Shown here one piece after another: positions 22,654-31,484 of a stretch of 64,000 nt of DNA. The stretch is taken from NCBI GenBank assembly GCA_009992235.1, contig JAACVZ010000001.1, positions 197,465 to 261,464 of the forward strand, given 5' to 3'. The stretch's first letter is position 1; each line of letters opens with the position of its first letter. The translations under genes and the position numbers were made by a program. The stretch comes from Candidatus Saccharimonadota bacterium (lineage in GTDB: Bacteria; Patescibacteriota; Saccharimonadia; Saccharimonadales; Saccharimonadaceae). Under the pieces are notes generated by a model. It made no database searches. It was not told the DNA's origin and was given only the letters and a program-made list of their open reading frames with translations.

Positions 22654-22739
22654 GCTGGGGTAGTGAAGCGGTCAAACACAACAGACTGTAAATCTGTCGG
22701 CTTATGCCTTCGCAGGTTCGAATCCTGCCCCCAGTACCA
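22654..22739 (+). tRNA. tRNA-Tyr (GUA)
   Basis: A class II tRNA of 86 nt with a long variable arm. The anticodon loop CTGTAAA gives anticodon GTA, the T loop is TTCGAAT, and CCA is encoded. Confidence 0.97.
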
Positions 22740-22752
22740 AATAACTTATTAC

Positions 22753-22774
22753 CCGCACCAGTAAGGTGCGGTTT
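22753..22774. terminator. Shared terminator of the tRNA pair and the convergent oxidase gene
   Basis: CCGCACC-agtaa-GGTGCGG, followed by TTTAATT on the plus strand. The minus-strand oxidase stop codon (22773-22775) touches its base. Confidence 0.85.
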
Positions 22775-23441
22775 AATTCATCACTGCAATCATTGCGTAA
22801 CGACCGTCTGTCGACTGTTCGCCCCTAAGAAACGCCGTGTGCGAGTAGTAGCGACCATCGGTCACCGTGTCTTCTGGTGAGTCTGTAATCTGCCCATTGC
22901 CAACACCCGCTTCTTTGAGTTGCGCCATAACGGCATCTTTCATACCAATATTATCTAGCGTGTATATGGGATAAAACTCGCGTGCGGGAGCCGGTGATAG
23001 CCAGATTTGCAGGTCTCGTGCATCGGCACCGTAATTATCGACAAGGTGCTTGACCGATTTATATGCCCCGTTTTGCTCCAAGCTGTGTCGACCAAGATGA
23101 CTTAGCATGAGCGTTTCAGTCTTTGGATCGTATAAAGTGGTAGCGATGCAATCTGCAACCGGCAAAAATAGGATGAGTCCCTTGTCTTTCGTCACTAGAG
23201 CATCGGACATTTCTGTCGCTTCTCGCACTATACCGAGCCCCTTGTCGCTAAACGATACTTCACGGTAGGCACAGTAGTCGCTTCTTTCGTACGACATAAC
23301 AACCCGAACTGTATTATCGAGCGATAAGCCAAGCACTGAAAACCATTTAAGACGGTTCAATTGGACCTGGGGCAATTCCTGGGGGTCAGTAGAATACTGC
23401 GAGCCATCTTTCACCTGTGATATCGCAACCGTGGCAGACAT
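22773..23441 (-). CDS. pgeF: Multicopper polyphenol oxidase / purine nucleoside phosphorylase (YfiH family)
   Basis: It belongs to the YfiH/PgeF/LACC1 family. The zinc/active-site residues lie in FLPVADCIATTLYDP (Asp-Cys) and LSHLGRHSLEQNG (His), and WLSPAPAREFYP replaces the usual GPxI-x5-YEV segment. Members act on purine nucleosides or edit peptidoglycan precursors; which applies here is not known. 222 aa is slightly short. It is one base downstream of the TPR gene. Confidence 0.87.
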   Translation of the reverse strand: MSATVAISQVKDGSQYSTDPQELPQVQLNRLKWFSVLGLSLDNTVRVVMSYERSDYCAYREVSFSDKGLGIVREATEMSDALVTKDKGLILFLPVADCIATTLYDPKTETLMLSHLGRHSLEQNGAYKSVKHLVDNYGADARDLQIWLSPAPAREFYPIYTLDNIGMKDAVMAQLKEAGVGNGQITDSPEDTVTDGRYYSHTAFLRGEQSTDGRYAMIAVMN

Positions 23442-23442
23442 C

Positions 23443-24093
23443 TTACATTATCACGCGACGAGGTTGCTTGACTCGCTTTGGCTGAGATTTCTGAACCAAT
23501 CGTGCAACGTGCTCGCGTACTTTCGCTGCACGCTCTACTTCACCGGTACGCTCTAGCGCATCAGCAAATATCGTCAAAGTTTGAGGAATCGGGTCAAGTT
23601 CGACTGCTTTTTCAAGCGATTCAATCATCTTCTTGGCGTGCCCGAGTTTCTCTTGGACCTTGGCGTAGGCGATGTGACGCGCCGAATGGTCGCTGTCCAT
23701 TGCAAGCGCCTGTTCAAATGCAAGAGCGGCTTTGTCATATTTTTCAGTCTCATAGTAAATAAGTCCAACGTTATGGAGGCTACTAGCGCTTGGCTCAAGC
23801 GACTGCGCAATCTCGAAACATTCAATTGCCTCTTTGAACTGTTGCTGTTTTGCGTACAGAATACCAAGCCGGTTGTACGCGCTGGCGTTTCGTTCATCAA
23901 CACGAAGAATAGTTAGCAGCGCCTTCTCAGCACGAAGGTACTTGCGAGACTGCAGTGACTCATGAGCAATAGACCATAGCTGATCAAGTTTATCTGACAG
24001 TTTGGTCGGTATATCGGCGATGATTTCCTCAACCGCCTGCTTGTGGTATATTACCCACGCGCCAAGAAGCGCAATAACAATAAGTCCTAACAT
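23443..24093 (-). CDS. Membrane-anchored TPR-repeat protein
   Basis: An N-terminal transmembrane helix (LGLIVIALLGAWVIYH) precedes about four tetratricopeptide repeats, for example ASAYNRLGILYAKQQQFKEA and SSLHNVGLIYYETEKYDKAA. The C-terminus is strongly basic. It is likely a membrane scaffold for protein contacts. The start is ATG 24093; TATAAT (24103-24108, extended by TG) is 9 bp upstream, so the mRNA is leaderless or nearly so. Confidence 0.88.
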   Translation of the reverse strand: MLGLIVIALLGAWVIYHKQAVEEIIADIPTKLSDKLDQLWSIAHESLQSRKYLRAEKALLTILRVDERNASAYNRLGILYAKQQQFKEAIECFEIAQSLEPSASSLHNVGLIYYETEKYDKAALAFEQALAMDSDHSARHIAYAKVQEKLGHAKKMIESLEKAVELDPIPQTLTIFADALERTGEVERAAKVREHVARLVQKSQPKRVKQPRRVIM

Positions 24094-24123
24094 TACCAAG
24101 TTATTATAGCATGAACGATACGC

Positions 24124-24954
24124 CTAGAGAGCCGTAGCCAGCTGAAGTCGTATATTACCATTGGCCGCGATTCTATCGTACGCCACAAGCACCTGATTAA
24201 TAGTCTTGAGGGTTCCGGTGTCCTTGGTGTTTGTTGCGGTCATGCGTAGTTGTTTCAGCGCGTCTTCAAGTAGCAAAAGTGCCTGTTCTCGATTATCTTT
24301 GTACGACTGCGCAATTAATAGTCGAGCGTAAGGCGCGCCTGTAATAAACACTCTGGCATCTTGCACGGTAGCAGATCTTGCCTTAAAAGCCTCTTCATCC
24401 TGCAAACGAGACAGCTCGGCCGGCAGACCCTCGGCAATAAACAGTAACTGAGTGCGACGGGTCTTGTCTTTTACTCCTAGTGTATCGAGAAATACTTCAG
24501 ACTGGCCACGGGTAATAGGCTTTATCTCAACTTCCTGAACACGAGACAAGACCGTTGGGAGTAGGTGTCTCGGTTGATGCGACAAAAGAATGAAATGAGT
24601 ATGCGGCGTAGGCTCTTCGAGTAGTTTCAAGAAGGCATTCTGCGCCGCTGCTCCCATGCGTTCAGCGTAGTCGATAATAATAATTCTGCCGTTGGTTTTT
24701 GTACGCGTTTGCGTATATAGCTGACGAATGCTTTTTACTGTAATTGTCCCTTTTTCAATATCAACAACCTCTTGGCGTTCAGGCAGTACGACATGCGTCT
24801 CGTAGCCTATTTCGCGAGATAGCTGCCTAGCCGCAGACATTAGGCCGACACCAGGCTTGCCGGATAACAGCAGCCCGTGAGGAAGATTTTTTGCAAGACC
24901 CTTTAAGCGCAGTTCGGTCGACGGATGCAATACAAGGACACTAGGAGTTGCCAT
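24124..24954 (-). CDS. holB: DNA polymerase III delta' subunit (clamp loader)
   Basis: An AAA+ fold of the delta' type. GLLLSGKPGVGLMSAARQL is the degenerate P-loop region, IIIDYAERMGAAAQNAFLKLLEEP is the SRC-neighbour helix, and HQPRHLLPTVLSRVQEV carries the sensor/arginine region. The Lys-Thr of a working Walker A is absent, which is normal for delta'. It loads the sliding clamp with the gamma/tau and delta subunits. ATG 24954 follows GGAGAGG and lies 14 bp inside the end of the pseudouridine synthase gene. Confidence 0.9.
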   Translation of the reverse strand: MATPSVLVLHPSTELRLKGLAKNLPHGLLLSGKPGVGLMSAARQLSREIGYETHVVLPERQEVVDIEKGTITVKSIRQLYTQTRTKTNGRIIIIDYAERMGAAAQNAFLKLLEEPTPHTHFILLSHQPRHLLPTVLSRVQEVEIKPITRGQSEVFLDTLGVKDKTRRTQLLFIAEGLPAELSRLQDEEAFKARSATVQDARVFITGAPYARLLIAQSYKDNREQALLLLEDALKQLRMTATNTKDTGTLKTINQVLVAYDRIAANGNIRLQLATAL

Positions 24955-26128
24955 AAACCTCTCCAGGAAATAGAACCGTAAATTCATCCGGTAGTGGCGC
25001 GCTAAACGCCTGTCTGTGTGAAGGTGGCGTTGTTATTTCTAGTTTGTAGGCATGAAGAAGTAAGCGGTCGCCCATTTCACCAGAGCCATAAACCCTATCA
25101 CCGACAATCGGCGTATTAATATACTGCATGTGTACGCGAAGTTGGTGAGTTCGTCCGGTTTCGGGCTTCAAAAGAACAAGCGAAAACTCGCCATTACTTG
25201 CCATGACCTGATACGACGTAACCGCCGCCTTTCCTGAAGGATCTACTCGAAACGTGCTTGGTGATGATGGATTTCGGCCGATAGGAAGATCGATTCGCGC
25301 CTGGGACTGTTTTGGCACGCCCTTCACTATCGCAACATACTCCTTATGAGCTGTACGGGCGGCAAACTGCTTCTTTAAAAGAGCCGCAGCATCATCATTT
25401 CGGGCGCCTATAATTAGCCCTGTAGTATCACGGTCAAGTCGATGAACAATGCCAGGCCTGCTCGATGCTAGTCCGTTTGTCGTATATCGTCTAAAGAAAT
25501 CGGCAACCGTAAACTCATCATTCATAACACCCTTGCTGTGGGTTAGCACGCCGGCTGGTTTGCTAACGACAATAACATGATCATCTATGTAAACAATGGG
25601 TAATGCTTGGTCTGAATAATCGATTCTATCCGGAATAGTCACGGCTAGGTTGTCATGAGGTGTGACCTCTTGCTTTGTCTTCGTACACACTTCGCCGTTG
25701 ACTCGCACATAACCTTCTTTAACGTACTTCTGAAGAGTGCTTCGCGATATGTCTGGGTACCGCTGGTTTAGCTCTTTGTCGAGTCTTTGTGTAAGAGGGG
25801 TCACCACGTATAGGTAGGTATCGTGGAACTTATGACGAATACCGTAGGTCTGAAACGATGTTTCGTGTGGATTACGAATAAACTCACCGCTAACATGTGG
25901 CTGATCTTGGGCTATATAGTCTTGGAGCATAGTCGTGTCGTCATCGGCATTGTTGTCGACAATGGCGTAGTATTGTCGAGTTTGAAACATGAATCGAAGC
26001 ATCCGAACTCCAACCTTTGGCTCTTGTTGGCGTATGTCGCTAATTTCTCTGGGAACGGATAACTCACCGGCAACTTCAAATTGTCGCAAGATGCTTAAAA
26101 TCTCTCGCGTAATGTTTTTTGTTGCCAT
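24941..26128 (-). CDS. RluA-family pseudouridine synthase with N-terminal extension
   Basis: After about 120 residues of unknown sequence comes an S4 RNA-binding domain (LDKELNQRYPDISRSTLQKYV) and the RluA catalytic domain, with the nucleophile Asp in HRLDRDTTGL and the LKPETGRTHQLRVHM motif. It converts uridine to pseudouridine in rRNA or tRNA; the target is unknown. The N-terminal extension is unusual. ATG 26128 is immediately after the trpS stop, preceded by AGGG, so the pair is coupled. Confidence 0.9.
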   Translation of the reverse strand: MATKNITREILSILRQFEVAGELSVPREISDIRQQEPKVGVRMLRFMFQTRQYYAIVDNNADDDTTMLQDYIAQDQPHVSGEFIRNPHETSFQTYGIRHKFHDTYLYVVTPLTQRLDKELNQRYPDISRSTLQKYVKEGYVRVNGEVCTKTKQEVTPHDNLAVTIPDRIDYSDQALPIVYIDDHVIVVSKPAGVLTHSKGVMNDEFTVADFFRRYTTNGLASSRPGIVHRLDRDTTGLIIGARNDDAAALLKKQFAARTAHKEYVAIVKGVPKQSQARIDLPIGRNPSSPSTFRVDPSGKAAVTSYQVMASNGEFSLVLLKPETGRTHQLRVHMQYINTPIVGDRVYGSGEMGDRLLLHAYKLEITTPPSHRQAFSAPLPDEFTVLFPGEVYGNS

Positions 26129-26129
26129 A

Positions 26130-27164
26130 TTATGCCCTTGGTCGCAGACCAACCGCTTGTTGTGCTCTTAGTAGCGTCTGGTTTGCAACTTCAGTCATAG
26201 CTCGTTCAGATCGTTCAAGCTTTGCTAGTAGCTCCTCGTCGCTGATGGCCGCAAGACGAGCTTGAAAGTGCTCAAGAAAGTCAGCTACTGCAGAAGCAAC
26301 AACTGCCTTAAATTCACCATACTGCGACTTCCCTTCCCACTGAGCGTTCACTTCTTCTTGCTTACGGCCGGTAAGAAGCGCGTACATCTGAAGCAAGCTG
26401 CTAATACCCGGCTGTGTTTCAAAGTTATAGTGAATTTCGCCGACGCTATCGGTTGTGGCGCTCATAATTTTCTGTTTTGCTACTTCAGGACTATCAGACA
26501 AAAGAATCTTTGATTTTTCATCAGTCGCGCTCTTGCTCATTTTCTTTGTAGGATCACTCAGGCTACGGATACGTAGCCCGCTGTCACGGTTAATAAAGCT
26601 AGTTTGAGCCTTAGTGTCGAGAGGTACCGTAAAGACATCACCAAACTTATTATTAAAGCGCGATGCAATGTCTCGAGTAATCTCAAGGTGTTGGAACTGG
26701 TCCTCACCAACTGGCACGTAAGTCGCGCCGTAAAGTAGGATATCTGCCGCCATAAGTACCGGATAGTTATATAGACCCATTGTGATACTATCGCTATTCT
26801 CACCAGACTTATCCTTAAACTGTGTCATGCGGCTCATTTCACCAACATAGGTGAAGCAATCGAGAACCCATGTCAGCTCACTGTGTGCCGGAATGTAGCT
26901 TTGGCGATATATATAAGTATCCTGGTCGTCTATGTCGAGGCCGGCAGCAATAAAGTACTTAAGATTCATTAAGGTTTTAGCGTATAAGTCGTCGTGATCC
27001 ACTGGTGTCGTGAAGCTATGAAGGTCTGGAACGAACATGTTTATTTGATACTCGCCAGCTAGTTCTTGTTGCATACGCACCATTGGCACAAAGGCGCCAA
27101 GATAATTTGCGATGGTTGGCTCTTCGTTAGATCGAATACCAGTGAGAATTGTTTGCTTTGTCAT
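26130..27164 (-). CDS. trpS: Tryptophanyl-tRNA synthetase
   Basis: A class I aminoacyl-tRNA synthetase for Trp. The KMSKS loop (DPTKKMSKSA) and the PVLMAADILLYGA and PVGEDQFQHLEI segments identify it. The HIGH region reads EPTIANYLGA: compared with the usual T-G-x-L-H-x-G-N-Y-L-G-A, about four residues including the histidine are missing. Start ATG 27164, because the -10 TATACT (27171-27176) leaves only six bases, so the mRNA should be leaderless. An open frame further upstream runs through the promoter and the terminator of the S9 operon. Confidence 0.94.
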   Translation of the reverse strand: MTKQTILTGIRSNEEPTIANYLGAFVPMVRMQQELAGEYQINMFVPDLHSFTTPVDHDDLYAKTLMNLKYFIAAGLDIDDQDTYIYRQSYIPAHSELTWVLDCFTYVGEMSRMTQFKDKSGENSDSITMGLYNYPVLMAADILLYGATYVPVGEDQFQHLEITRDIASRFNNKFGDVFTVPLDTKAQTSFINRDSGLRIRSLSDPTKKMSKSATDEKSKILLSDSPEVAKQKIMSATTDSVGEIHYNFETQPGISSLLQMYALLTGRKQEEVNAQWEGKSQYGEFKAVVASAVADFLEHFQARLAAISDEELLAKLERSERAMTEVANQTLLRAQQAVGLRPRA

Positions 27165-27206
27165 ATATATAGTATAGCGTACTCTGTTGGAAACCCCGAT
27201 ATACAA

Positions 27207-27240
27207 ATGGCTCTCCCGCACAGGAAGAGCCATTTTTGTA
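27207..27240 (-). terminator. Terminator of the ribosomal operon ending in rpsI
   Basis: GGCTCT and AGAGCC arms with extra paired AT and CC (one bulge) form a hairpin. The minus strand continues ATTTGTATAT, the plus strand ATTTTTG. It separates rpsI from trpS. Confidence 0.75.
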
Positions 27241-27257
27241 CCGAAACAGTTAAGAAA

Positions 27258-27656
27258 CTAACGTTTCGAGAATTGTTCGCGCTTACGTGCCGATCGAAGA
27301 CCGTACTTCTTACGCTCTTTCTCGCGAGAGTCTCGCTTGAGAAATTCTGCTTTCTTCAGTGTTGAACGAAGGTCAGAGTGTGCAACAGTCAGAGCCTTTG
27401 CGATAGCAAGCTTAATTGCATCGACTTGTCCAGCGACACCACCGCCTTGTACGCGGATTGTAATGTCGTAGTCCTTTTGCTTGTTTACAAGTGCAAGTGG
27501 GTCGGTAATTTCAGCAAGAAGCGCTTTGTTGTCGCTAAGGTATTCAGCGGCTGGCTTTTCGTTGATTGTTACCGTTCCTTTACCTTTGTAAAGGCGTGCT
27601 CGTGCAGTTGCGCTCTTGCGTCGTCCAAGTCCGTAGAAATAAGTAGCAGTTGCCAT
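27258..27656 (-). CDS. rpsI: Ribosomal protein S9
   Basis: Starts ATATYFYGLGRRKSATARARLYKGKG and ends in the basic RSARKREQFSKR tail that reaches the P-site tRNA (final KR is the family hallmark). 132 aa is normal. Last gene of the infA-rpmJ-rpsM-rpsK-rpsD-rpoA-rplQ-rplM-rpsI operon, one base after rplM. Confidence 0.98.
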   Translation of the reverse strand: MATATYFYGLGRRKSATARARLYKGKGTVTINEKPAAEYLSDNKALLAEITDPLALVNKQKDYDITIRVQGGGVAGQVDAIKLAIAKALTVAHSDLRSTLKKAEFLKRDSREKERKKYGLRSARKREQFSKR

Positions 27657-27657
27657 A

Positions 27658-28098
27658 TTACTTTACCTCAACTTTCTTAGGTTGCTGTGGAGCGTGAGGG
27701 TGATCTTCACCTTCAAACACACGAAGACGGTTAAGTCGCTCTGAAGCGAGCTTGTTACGAGGAATCATCCCCTTGACCGCGGCTTCAATAATGCGCGTAG
27801 GGTTCTTCTCTCGAACGTCTTTTAGCGTTGCATCCTTAATACCGCCAGGAAATCCACTGTGCCGGTAGTATACTTTGCCAATTTCTTTGTTGCCCGTGAC
27901 AACAGTCTTCTTGGCATTAATGACAACCACGTAGTCACCACCATCGATATGGGGGGTGTAGGTTGGCTTGTCTTTACCAATAAGGTACTTAGCCACTTGT
28001 GTCGCTACACGACCAAGGGGAGCCTCTGAGGCATCAATGAGGTACCAATTACGAGTCACGTCAGCTGTTTTTTGACTAAATGTCTTTGGATTTGCCAT
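27658..28098 (-). CDS. rplM: Ribosomal protein L13
   Basis: Family landmarks WYLIDASEAPLGRVATQVAKYLIGK, GDYVVVINAKKTVVTGNK and VKGMIPRNKL are present; 146 aa is normal. Its ATG overlaps the rplQ stop by one base. It assembles early onto the 50S subunit. Confidence 0.98.
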   Translation of the reverse strand: MANPKTFSQKTADVTRNWYLIDASEAPLGRVATQVAKYLIGKDKPTYTPHIDGGDYVVVINAKKTVVTGNKEIGKVYYRHSGFPGGIKDATLKDVREKNPTRIIEAAVKGMIPRNKLASERLNRLRVFEGEDHPHAPQQPKKVEVK

Positions 28099-28547
28099 TA
28101 TGCAGTCTCCTTTTTAGTAGCTTTAGTCGCTGGAGCCTTCTTTGCTACTGGTTTTGCAGCTGCCTTAACCGGCTTTTCAGATTCTTTGATGTCATCAACG
28201 AAAGCGATTGTCGCTAGTTGCGCACCGTCACCAACTCGCAGACGAGTTCGGGTAACGCGTACGTGACCACTGGTTCGGCCGGTAAGTTGTGGCGCGATAA
28301 CGTCAACAAGTCGGTAAGCTGCGTCGTGGGTACTTAGACCAGCAATAACTGCTCGACGGCTTGAAAGGTCGCCCTTCTTAGCCTTTGTAATGAGCTTTTC
28401 TATGTAGCGGACGAGTTCTTTGGCTTTTGGAAGCGTGGTCTCGATCTTCTTGTGCTCTACCAGGCTTGTTGCCAAACCTTTAAGAAGCGCTCGGCGTTGA
28501 TCACGCTCGCGTCCAAATTTTCGTCCTTTATATCCGTGTCGGTGCAT
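28098..28547 (-). CDS. rplQ: Ribosomal protein L17 with Ala/Lys-rich tail
   Basis: The L17 core (GRERDQRRALLKGLATSLVEHKKIETT) occupies residues 10-115. It is followed by a tail of about 30 residues rich in Ala, Lys and Pro, longer than in E. coli (127 aa) and probably disordered and RNA-binding. Two bases after rpoA. Confidence 0.98.
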   Translation of the reverse strand: MHRHGYKGRKFGRERDQRRALLKGLATSLVEHKKIETTLPKAKELVRYIEKLITKAKKGDLSSRRAVIAGLSTHDAAYRLVDVIAPQLTGRTSGHVRVTRTRLRVGDGAQLATIAFVDDIKESEKPVKAAAKPVAKKAPATKATKKETA

Positions 28548-28549
28548 GA

Positions 28550-29473
28550 TTAGATATCCAGTTCTGCCAGTTTATCTTTAACTTCATCAAGCGCCTTGCT
28601 ACCGAATCCCTTTAATTCACGAAGATCTTGCTCGCTCAATGTGACTAGGTCACGAACGGTTCGGATTTCGTTGTTAACGAGGGCGTTAGCTGTTCGAGCA
28701 CTAAGACTAAGCTCTTCAATAGGCGTATTAAGTTCACCGGCGTCGTCGATTGTCTCTTGTCCAAGTGCTGGTGCAGCTTCAACAGTAGTGCTTCCAGCAA
28801 GTGCGGTGTATTGGTTAACGAGGATAGCTGCCGCTTCTTCAAACGCGTCAACAGGGCTCATTGTTCCATCTGTCTCAATAGTAACTTGAAGTCGGTCAAG
28901 GTTAGTTTCTTGGCCAACACGGGTTGCGTCAACCTTGAAACGTACACGGAGCACAGGACTAAATACGGCATCGAGTGCAATGTGGTCGCTGTGAACGCGT
29001 TGCATGCTTGATTCTTCGATGGTGTGGTATCCACGACCAGAGTCGGCAACAAGCTCCATAGTAATAGACTTTTTAGGGTCATCGATGGTTGCAATGATTT
29101 GCTCAGGGTTGATGATTTCGACATCTGCGTGCGCTTTAATGTCGCCTGCAGTTACCGTACCGGCACCCTTTTTCTCAAGACGAAGCTCAACCGGCTCGTC
29201 GGTGTCGACTTTAATACGTACATTCTTGAGGTTAAGCATGATGTCAACGACATCTTCTTTTACACCAGGAATTGTGGTGAATTCGTGACTGGCACCTTCA
29301 ACGCGGAATGAAACAATTGCGCTACCGCGAATACTTGAAAGAAGTACGCGACGGAAACTGTTTCCGAGCGTGTTGCCATAACCAGCTTGCAATGGCTCAA
29401 TAACGAACGATGCGCTCGTTGTGCTGTGCTCATCGACACTAGCGAGTGCGGGGTTGTGAATGACTTTTGACAT
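28550..29473 (-). CDS. rpoA: RNA polymerase alpha subunit
   Basis: The N-terminal assembly domain (GYGNTLGNSFRRVLLSSIRGSA) and the C-terminal DNA/activator-binding domain (IEELSLSARTANALVNNEI, LKGFGSKALDEVKDKLAEL) are both intact; 307 aa. An alpha-CTD is consistent with class II-type activation by the CRP-family protein. Preceded by rpsD at an 18-bp gap with SD AAGGAGAT. Confidence 0.98.
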   Translation of the reverse strand: MSKVIHNPALASVDEHSTTSASFVIEPLQAGYGNTLGNSFRRVLLSSIRGSAIVSFRVEGASHEFTTIPGVKEDVVDIMLNLKNVRIKVDTDEPVELRLEKKGAGTVTAGDIKAHADVEIINPEQIIATIDDPKKSITMELVADSGRGYHTIEESSMQRVHSDHIALDAVFSPVLRVRFKVDATRVGQETNLDRLQVTIETDGTMSPVDAFEEAAAILVNQYTALAGSTTVEAAPALGQETIDDAGELNTPIEELSLSARTANALVNNEIRTVRDLVTLSEQDLRELKGFGSKALDEVKDKLAELDI

Positions 29474-29491
29474 ATATAGATCTCCTTGCCC

Positions 29492-30109
29492 TTACCGTGA
29501 GTAATACTCAACGATTAATTGTTCGTTAATTTCTGGTTCAGCTTCTTCTCGAGTTGGCTTGCCAGTGATGGAAATGGTCATTTTCTTCGGGTCGCTCTTC
29601 AACCAACCTAATGTCGGCTGCGAAGAAGTCTTAACAACTTCGTCGAGGTTCTTGAAATACTCAGACTTCGTACTCTTAGCGCGGACTTCAAGCTCATCGC
29701 CAGGCTTCATGCGAATTGATGGAATATCGACTCGACGGCCGTTAAGCATAAAATGTCCATGACCAACAAGCTGACGAGCAGCACGGCGACTTGGTGCAAA
29801 TCCTGCACGGTAGACCGCGTTGTCCATACGCTGTTCAAGCATTTGAAGGAGGTTTTCGCCAGAGAGTCCCTCTTGACGAGTCGCTTCATCCATAAGACGA
29901 GCAAACTGCTTCTCAAGAAGACCATACAAACGACGGACCTTCTGCTTCTCGCGAAGCTGTGTCAAGTATAGACTTGGCTTGCCCTGACGCGCGTTTGGAG
30001 CTTGTCCAGGTGCGCTAGTTTTGCGAGCCATGATTTTATGAGCCTTCGGATGAAGGGCGTAACCTTCGCGACGACTCTGTTTAACAATAGGTGAAACGTC
30101 TCGTGCCAT
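29492..30109 (-). CDS. rpsD: Ribosomal protein S4, zinc-free form
   Basis: The N-terminal [14 protein letters not shown] region replaces the C-x-C...C zinc knuckle of C+ S4 proteins and has no cysteine. The S4 RNA-binding domain ([26 protein letters not shown]-like, about residues 90-150) follows. 205 aa is normal. Confidence 0.97.
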   Translation of the reverse strand: [205 protein letters not shown]

Positions 30110-30112
30110 AGT

Positions 30113-30499
30113 CTAGCCTCTCCGCACTTTCCGTGGTCGTACGCCGCCGTGAGGGACGCCAGTTACTTCCTTAATGCTATCAATACTGATTTCAAAACTG
30201 CCAAGTGATCGAATCGCCGCATCGCGACCTTGTCCGACGCCCTTTACGAATACATCAACCGATTTCATACCAAAGCCTTTTGCAGCTTCAGTTGCTTTCT
30301 CGGCTGCGATTTGTGCAGCGTAGGCGGTACCTTTTTTACTTCCACGGAATCCATTAGCGCCTGCACTTGACTGAGAAACAATGTTTCCCTTCTTGTCAGA
30401 AAAGCTAATAATTGTGTTGTTGAAGGTTGCCTGAATGTGTAGCTGACCAGAAGGAACTGATCGCTTTTGCTTCTTCTTGGTTGAAGGTGAATCTGCCAT
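30113..30499 (-). CDS. rpsK: Ribosomal protein S11
   Basis: A basic N-terminus, then QLHIQATFNNTIISFSDKKGN, and the C-terminal TGVPHGGVRPRKVRRG typical of S11. 128 aa. Follows rpsM after 12 bp. Part of the 30S platform at the Shine-Dalgarno helix. Confidence 0.98.
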   Translation of the reverse strand: MADSPSTKKKQKRSVPSGQLHIQATFNNTIISFSDKKGNIVSQSSAGANGFRGSKKGTAYAAQIAAEKATEAAKGFGMKSVDVFVKGVGQGRDAAIRSLGSFEISIDSIKEVTGVPHGGVRPRKVRRG

Positions 30500-30511
30500 C
30501 TTGTTCCTTTC

Positions 30512-30898
30512 CTAGGTCTTACTTGCTGATTTAGGTTGCGCTCCACCGACAGCGACCGCTCGACCCTTACGAGTTCGTGCATTCGTACGAGTACGTTGGC
30601 CGTTTACCGGAAGACCTGCTTTGTGTCGTAGGCCACGGTAAGCGCTAATGTCTTTGAGACGCTTGATATTGTTTGTTACCAGACGCTGGAGGTCGCCTTC
30701 GACAGTGTGATCGGTATCGATAACATCTCGCAAGCGTTGTTCTTCAGCCTCGGTGAGATCTTTCACCCGAGTGGTCGGCTCGATTTTAGCCGCCGCAAGG
30801 ATGGTCGACGCAAGTGTTGGTCCGACGCCGTAAATATACGTCAACGCAACAGCAACTTGCTTTTCTGCGGGAATAACTACCCCTGCAATTCGAGCCAT
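30512..30898 (-). CDS. rpsM: Ribosomal protein S13
   Basis: [24 protein letters not shown] and the helix-hairpin-helix region, then [18 protein letters not shown], define S13. 128 aa. It contacts the P-site tRNA and L5 across the subunit bridge. Two bases after rpmJ. Confidence 0.98.
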   Translation of the reverse strand: MARIAGVVIPAEKQVAVALTYIYGVGPTLASTILAAAKIEPTTRVKDLTEAEEQRLRDVIDTDHTVEGDLQRLVTNNIKRLKDISAYRGLRHKAGLPVNGQRTRTNARTRKGRAVAVGGAQPKSASKT

Positions 30899-30900
30899 AC

Positions 30901-31017
30901 TTAACCCTGCCTTTGCTTATTCTTAGGTTTCTTCTTGTTGATCACCCGGAGATGGCCTTTACGGCGCACCAACTGGTCATCTGGACTGATTTTTTTGACA
31001 CTCGCACGAACTTTCAT
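30901..31017 (-). CDS. rpmJ: Ribosomal protein L36, zinc-free form (38 aa)
   Basis: A 38-residue gene between rpsM and infA. It begins [17 protein letters not shown] and ends KPKNKQRQG, aligning end to end with L36. The three cysteines and histidine of the zinc ribbon (K-C-x-x-C...C...H) are replaced, so this is the C- form. It is too short for most gene callers with a length cut-off. Confidence 0.95.
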   Translation of the reverse strand: MKVRASVKKISPDDQLVRRKGHLRVINKKKPKNKQRQG

Positions 31018-31039
31018 GAGCGTTTGAAATCTCCTCCAG

Positions 31040-31270
31040 TTAAATTTGATCCTTGTGGCGGTACGTGATTCTTCCCTTCGAGAGATCGTAAGGGGTCATC
31101 TCAACGTCCACCTGATCACCAGGCACGAGGCGGATGTAGTGCTTGCGCATTTTACCGCTAATGTGTCCGATGATGCTTAGGCCATTTTCAAGTTCGATCT
31201 TAAATTGAGTATTAGGCAGTGCTTCCACCACCTTGCCACGCATTTTAATCACTTCCTTTGTATTGACCAT
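31040..31270 (-). CDS. infA: Translation initiation factor IF-1
   Basis: An OB-fold protein of 76 aa: [34 protein letters not shown] and the closing [13 protein letters not shown] are IF-1 landmarks. It blocks the A site during initiation. First gene of the alpha-type operon, about 90 nt after its TSS. Confidence 0.98.
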   Translation of the reverse strand: MVNTKEVIKMRGKVVEALPNTQFKIELENGLSIIGHISGKMRKHYIRLVPGDQVDVEMTPYDLSKGRITYRHKDQI

Positions 31271-31368
31271 AAGTTACAGTAGTGAATTATACACCAAAAC
31301 AGAGAGCAAGTAAAGCATTTTTAAGAATATAACACCGAGAAACTCGGAGCAACTAAGTTTGTACTTAT

Positions 31369-31396
31369 ATTGTAGCAAATATGGTGCTACCGTCAA
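31369..31396 (-). promoter_or_regulatory. Promoter of the infA-rpsI operon
   Basis: TTGACG (31391-31396), 16-bp spacer, TACAAT (31369-31374). The leader of about 90 nt holds a CCGAG/CTCGG hairpin; a similar one is in the rpsJ leader. Confidence 0.8.
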
Positions 31397-31400
31397 GATT

Positions 31401-31450
31401 TCCTACTCTTCCACGATGAAGCAATTGTTCATCGCATAAGAGTAGGGACA
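31401..31450. terminator. Large nested hairpin between the 152-aa gene and infA promoter
   Basis: Outer stem CCTACTCTT/AAGAGTAGG (9 bp), a 3+3 internal loop, inner stem CGATGAA/TTCATCG (7 bp), loop GCAATTG. It follows the 31485 gene on the minus strand and directly precedes the infA -35. Only a short AAATCTT follows, so it may be a terminator or an RNA end-protecting structure. GTAGGG/CCCTAC (about 31444-31470) competes with the outer arm. Confidence 0.5.
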
Positions 31451-31484
31451 GAGGATAAGTCTGGCCCTACACTGCTGGCGTCAG

